From an uncultured Prevotella sp. (GTDB taxonomy: Bacteria > Bacteroidota > Bacteroidia > Bacteroidales > Bacteroidaceae): 10,393 nucleotides of DNA. The stretch covers positions 1 to 10,393 of the forward strand of contig CALJCU010000212.1 in assembly GCA_938023885.1 (NCBI GenBank), written 5' to 3'. The notes beneath the pieces were generated by a model. It made no database searches. It saw only the letters and a program-made list of their open reading frames with translations, and had not been told where the DNA came from. Each line of letters starts with the position of its first letter. Position 1 is the stretch's first letter. Positions 7,489-10,393 of the stretch are shown here, piece by piece. The position numbers were made by a program, and so were the translations under genes.

Positions 7489-8514
7489 TCACTTTCTTCT
7501 CTTAAAGAGCCTTACATTCTTCAACCTGGGGTTCTTTGCCTCCAGGACACAGACTTCCACGATGAGAATAAGCAACGCCAGTACAGCAAAAGCCTGGAAC
7601 TGTTCATTATACTCACTGTAGACAACCGAGTCGGTGTCACCCTTCTGCAGTTTCGTTATCTGATCATTAAGTTGCTCCTGTGCATCAGACGTGTTGTCCA
7701 CATGGATGTAAGTGCCACTGCCTGCCCTGGCTATCTCCCGGCACATTTGCTCATTGAGCGCCGACATCACGGTCTGACCGTCGGCGTCCTTCATGTAATT
7801 GCCGTCGCCCAATGGGATTGGAGCGCCCTTCGGACTACCCACTCCGAGGATGAACACATTGATACCCTGCTTCTTCGCGGCTGCGGCGGCCTTCTCCGCT
7901 CCGCCCTCATGGTCCTCACCATCAGTGATGACAATGATAGCTCGACCCACATTGTCCTGCTTCGTGAAACTGTGCATGGCAACAGTGATGGCACGGCCGA
8001 TGTCTGTACCCTGGGTCTGAATGAGCGACGGGTCTATGTTCTGCAAGAACATCTTGGCAGAGACATAATCACTTGTGATAGGTAACTGGATGAAAGCATC
8101 ACCGGCAAAGACTACCAATCCTATCCTATCATTGGTGAAGTGGTCGACCATGTTTTCAACCAGCATCTTGCTCTTATCCAATCGGCTTGGTGCCACGTCC
8201 TCTGCAAGCATCGAGTTGGAGATATCCATACAAATGACAGCCTCGATGCCATTGCGCTTCTCGTGAGCGATCTTAGCTCCCATCTGCGGGCGCGCCAACA
8301 TAATGATGAGTACAGCAAGTGCAGCATTCATCAGCCAGAATTTTACAGCCGGACGATACTTCGACACGTCAGGCATGAGTTCTTTCACCAACGCGGGATC
8401 ACCGAACTTCTTCAGCTTCCCTTTGCGCTGACGCCATACGAAGAGCCTGACCAGTGCCAACAAAGGTATCAGCCATAACAACCACAGATATATAGGATCT
8501 TCAAATCGAAGCAT
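7489..8514 (-). CDS. batB: BatB: membrane-anchored von Willebrand factor A protein
   Basis: A 341-residue aerotolerance-operon VWA protein. Membrane spans lie at about 7-27, 59-75 and 305-325, and the VWA domain fills about 88-290. The metal-ion-dependent adhesion site is complete: DISNS (Asp97, Ser99, Ser101), Thr170 in QGTDIG, and Asp198 in ITDGED. The loop between spans 1 and 2 (WRQRKGKLKK) and the C-terminal tail (LKNVRLFKRRK) are strongly basic and so probably cytoplasmic, which puts the VWA domain in the periplasm. It shares with BatA the order span-span-ARPQ-VWA-span and the sequence SMLAED after the MIDAS, so the two are paralogues. VWA domains bind protein partners through a divalent metal; the Bat ligand is unknown. 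It starts 58 bases after batA, the longest gap in the window, and ends one base before batC. Confidence 0.95.
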   Translation of the reverse strand: MLRFEDPIYLWLLWLIPLLALVRLFVWRQRKGKLKKFGDPALVKELMPDVSKYRPAVKFWLMNAALAVLIIMLARPQMGAKIAHEKRNGIEAVICMDISNSMLAEDVAPSRLDKSKMLVENMVDHFTNDRIGLVVFAGDAFIQLPITSDYVSAKMFLQNIDPSLIQTQGTDIGRAITVAMHSFTKQDNVGRAIIVITDGEDHEGGAEKAAAAAKKQGINVFILGVGSPKGAPIPLGDGNYMKDADGQTVMSALNEQMCREIARAGSGTYIHVDNTSDAQEQLNDQITKLQKGDTDSVVYSEYNEQFQAFAVLALLILIVEVCVLEAKNPRLKNVRLFKRRK

Positions 8515-8532
8515 GTCTTTATTGTCTTACAC

Positions 8533-8546
8533 GTCTCTTGTGAGAC
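8533..8546 (-). other. Small hairpin in the batA-batB gap
   Basis: The transcript of this gap can form a perfect 5-bp stem GTCTC/GAGAC with a four-base loop ACAA. It sits 18 bases before the batB ATG, in the widest intergenic gap of the window. There is no U-run directly after the stem, so it does not look like a terminator. It could influence batB translation or be chance. Confidence 0.35.
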
Positions 8547-8572
8547 TTAATTATTCTTTTGTCAGGGGTCTA

Positions 8573-9571
8573 CTACGGCAACCGCCTCAGGACGGTGTTG
8601 CGAAGGAGAATCTCAAGGAGCAGGCAAAGCACGGCTGCGAGCGCAAAGGGCTGATAAGCCTCATAACGCTTGGAGTATTTTTTCACGTCCAGCTTTGTCT
8701 TCTCCAATTGGTCAATGTCTTTGTATATTTTCTTCAACTGTGCCGTGTTTGTAGCACGGTAGAAGTTACCGTCTGTCGTAGCCGCGATGTCACTCAACGT
8801 CTTCGTGTCAATGTCCACGGGGATGTTGACATACTGTACGGTACCGCCTACGGGCATAGGATAAGGCGCCACTTTGCTGGTACCCACGGCAATGGTGTAC
8901 ACACGGATACCCAGCGACTTTGCTATCTGGGCGGCTGTCATCGGGGAGATGTCACCCATGTTGTTGGAACCGTCAGTGAGCAGGATGACGACCTTGCTCT
9001 TGGCCTTGGAATTCTTCAGACGGGAGATGGAGTTAGCCAGTCCCATACCGATAGCCGTACCATCCTGTATCAGTCCGCGTGCCGCGATATCCGTTCTCAC
9101 ATTCTGCAAGAGGTTAAGCAACGAAGCATGGTCCGTTGTCATCGGGCACTGTGTGAAAGCCTCACCGGCAAAGATCGTCAGGCCTATGTTATCATTGGGA
9201 CGACCGGAGATGAACTCAGCAGCCACATTCTTCGCAGCCTCAATACGGTTCGGCTTCAGGTCCTCGGCGAGCATAGATGTCGACACATCCATGGCGAGCA
9301 TGATATCGATGCCTTCCACCGTCTTGCTGCCCCATGAGTTGTGGGTCTGCGGTCGGGCCAGAATGATGACGATGAGCGTGAACGTGATGCAGCGCAACAG
9401 CATCGGCATGTCCATGATACGCTCACGCCAGCTCTTCGGGGCATTGAGGTAAGCATGCGTGTCGCTCATCCGCATCGTGGGCTCACTCTTCTTACGATAG
9501 AGGAAATACCACAACACGTATGGTATGAGCAGCAACAGCAGCAGAAAATATTCTTTATTAGCGAATTCCAT
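8573..9571 (-). CDS. batA: BatA: membrane-anchored von Willebrand factor A protein
   Basis: A 332-residue VWA protein, first of the classic Bat series. Membrane spans lie at about 8-25, 57-73 and 307-324, with the VWA domain at about 85-285. All MIDAS residues are present: DVSTS (Asp95, Ser97, Ser99), Thr172 in DGTAIG, and Asp200 in LLTDGSNN. The basic loop after span 1 (YRKK) and the basic C-terminus (RNTVLRRLP) suggest a cytoplasmic side there, so the VWA domain is probably periplasmic. Bat VWA proteins usually lie beside MoxR-type AAA+ ATPase genes, and such a gene is expected to the right of this window. The ATG comes one base after the stop of the preceding gene, suggesting translational coupling. 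BatA-type and BatB-type VWA proteins resemble each other; the assignment rests on gene order and on the closer fit of each to its position. Confidence 0.94.
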   Translation of the reverse strand: MEFANKEYFLLLLLLIPYVLWYFLYRKKSEPTMRMSDTHAYLNAPKSWRERIMDMPMLLRCITFTLIVIILARPQTHNSWGSKTVEGIDIMLAMDVSTSMLAEDLKPNRIEAAKNVAAEFISGRPNDNIGLTIFAGEAFTQCPMTTDHASLLNLLQNVRTDIAARGLIQDGTAIGMGLANSISRLKNSKAKSKVVILLTDGSNNMGDISPMTAAQIAKSLGIRVYTIAVGTSKVAPYPMPVGGTVQYVNIPVDIDTKTLSDIAATTDGNFYRATNTAQLKKIYKDIDQLEKTKLDVKKYSKRYEAYQPFALAAVLCLLLEILLRNTVLRRLP

Positions 9572-9572
9572 T

Positions 9573-10393
9573 TTACATCAACAAGAGATACACATTATAT
9601 ATAATGTAAGCCAAGAGCAGAAACGCCACAATACCCGCCACCCAAAGCAACGTCTTGATGGTGATACGGTTGGAACGCGTCTTCCTGTCATCCTCCGACA
9701 GGCACGGGACGATCTTCTCCTCCACGGCCTGTCCTTCCTGCTTCGTCTCATCAATGAAGTTAATGGCCTTGACAAGGTTGAGGTCATTCTCATTGAGTTG
9801 CGTCGAGTATTTGGCAAACTTGACGAGGTCAGCTGTCTGGAAGAGTTCACGGAGCTCGTCGATCATCTTCCGGTCCCCCGTAGCCTGCAGTCGATTGATA
9901 ATCTCATCGGTTGTCATCTCAAGGGCATTGAAACCGAAGCGTTCCCGGATATACAGTCGAAGCGTGCCGGTGAGCTGCGTGTAATACGTCTTTTGGTCCT
10001 CACTCACCTGCAGATGCTCCTTCTTGATCTTCTCTATCTCATTCAGGGCACGCTGATGTGGGGGCACATGACGCACGATACGTACTTTCGTAATGATAGG
10101 CTTGTTCTCTTTCAGTCGCACGAAGAGATAGCACCCACCCACAAAGAGGAGGAGCACAACGGCAGAAAGCCAGAAATAAGGTTTCCACTCCGACCATTCA
10201 AAAGGATTGTCCTGTACATCTTTCGGTGGAAAGAACTGATTGGGGTGCAACGTGTCGACATCTACGGTTATGATCTTCAAAGCAGAGGCAGCGCCTTGAT
10301 AAGGCTTGCCGTTGACCCTCACCTTGAGAGCTGGGATAGCATAGATATGCTCATAGAAAGAAGTGATCGTATAGGTCTTCTCTACTTTCATCT
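9573..10393 (-). CDS. Bat-operon membrane protein with DUF4381-like helical region (5' end outside window)
   Basis: At least 272 residues are visible; reading begins in mid-gene, because the first Met (10391) lies inside a beta-rich segment and no signal peptide precedes it. Order, numbered from that Met: end of a beta domain (1-55), a membrane span (71-92), a cytoplasmic helical region (about 110-215, with TQLTGTLRLYIRERFGFNAL and EMTTDEIINRL), a charged linker, and a second membrane span at the C-terminus (247-270). The helical part resembles DUF4381 proteins and the cytoplasmic tail of BatD. Genes of this kind commonly sit between a DUF58 gene and batA in Bacteroidetes; function is not established. 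It ends one base before the batA ATG. It could be regarded as a second, shorter BatD-like protein. The name is left open. Confidence 0.88.
   Translation of the reverse strand, partial: MKVEKTYTITSFYEHIYAIPALKVRVNGKPYQGAASALKIITVDVDTLHPNQFFPPKDVQDNPFEWSEWKPYFWLSAVVLLLFVGGCYLFVRLKENKPIITKVRIVRHVPPHQRALNEIEKIKKEHLQVSEDQKTYYTQLTGTLRLYIRERFGFNALEMTTDEIINRLQATGDRKMIDELRELFQTADLVKFAKYSTQLNENDLNLVKAINFIDETKQEGQAVEEKIVPCLSEDDRKTRSNRITIKTLLWVAGIVAFLLLAYIIYNVYLLLM

Noticed and set aside
8533..8546. The gap hairpin as a rho-independent terminator for batA.
   Set aside because: The stem is only 5 bp and no U-run follows it in the transcript.
10389..10391. Met at 10391 as the start of the right-edge gene.
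   Set aside because: It falls within a beta-strand segment, no signal peptide follows although a periplasmic domain does, and the frame stays open to the edge. The true start is probably outside.
1..10393. Mobile elements, CRISPR arrays, tRNA or rRNA genes.
   Set aside because: No transposase or integrase-like protein, no spaced repeat array, and no tRNA- or rRNA-like segment was seen; genes fill nearly all the space.

Overview
The window is a densely packed block of ten genes, all read from the minus strand, with no intergenic gap longer than about 58 bases. Gene content and protein style point to the Bacteroidota, order Bacteroidales, most likely a Prevotella-like genus. It carries the complete Bat (Bacteroides aerotolerance) gene set batA-batB-batC-batD-batE in its classic order, a long Bacteroidetes-type QueA, a DUF2027-Smr protein typical of this phylum, and start sites mostly lacking Shine-Dalgarno sequences. 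The genus call is inference; no rRNA or other taxonomic marker is present.

Layout in transcription order (right to left): the 3' part of a membrane protein gene whose start lies beyond the right edge (9573-10393); batA (8573-9571) and batB (7489-8514), two membrane-anchored von Willebrand factor A proteins with intact metal-binding (MIDAS) motifs; batC (6792-7487), a secreted TPR protein with a long Lys/Asn/Gln-rich tract; batD (4916-6742), a large periplasmic beta-domain protein with one membrane anchor and a cytoplasmic helical tail; batE (4132-4905), TPR plus two membrane segments plus a bacterial SH3 domain; a PAP2-family membrane phosphatase whose start codon overlaps the batE stop (3431-4132); queA (2119-3384); the DUF2027-Smr gene (882-2099); and the first 286 codons of glutamine-dependent NAD+ synthetase (1-860), cut by the left edge.

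How they fit together: the charge pattern around the membrane segments places the VWA domains of BatA and BatB, the TPRs of BatC and BatE, the SH3 domain of BatE and the beta domains of BatD and of the right-edge protein all on the periplasmic side. This suggests an envelope complex anchored in the inner membrane. The right-edge protein and BatD also carry a similar cytoplasmic helical segment, which could face a cytoplasmic partner such as the MoxR ATPase usually encoded upstream of bat genes (outside this window). The PAP2 gene is tied to the bat genes by stop/start overlap. The three downstream genes (tRNA queuosine synthesis, an Smr-domain protein, NAD synthesis) look like housekeeping genes that share the strand and possibly the transcript. 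No mobile element, CRISPR array, tRNA, rRNA or clear terminator was found. The Bat system is a known but mechanistically unresolved system; nothing here proves a wholly new one. The observations most worth testing are the PAP2 coupling, the repeated cytoplasmic module, an in-frame slippery heptamer in batC and the octamer repeats at the queA start.
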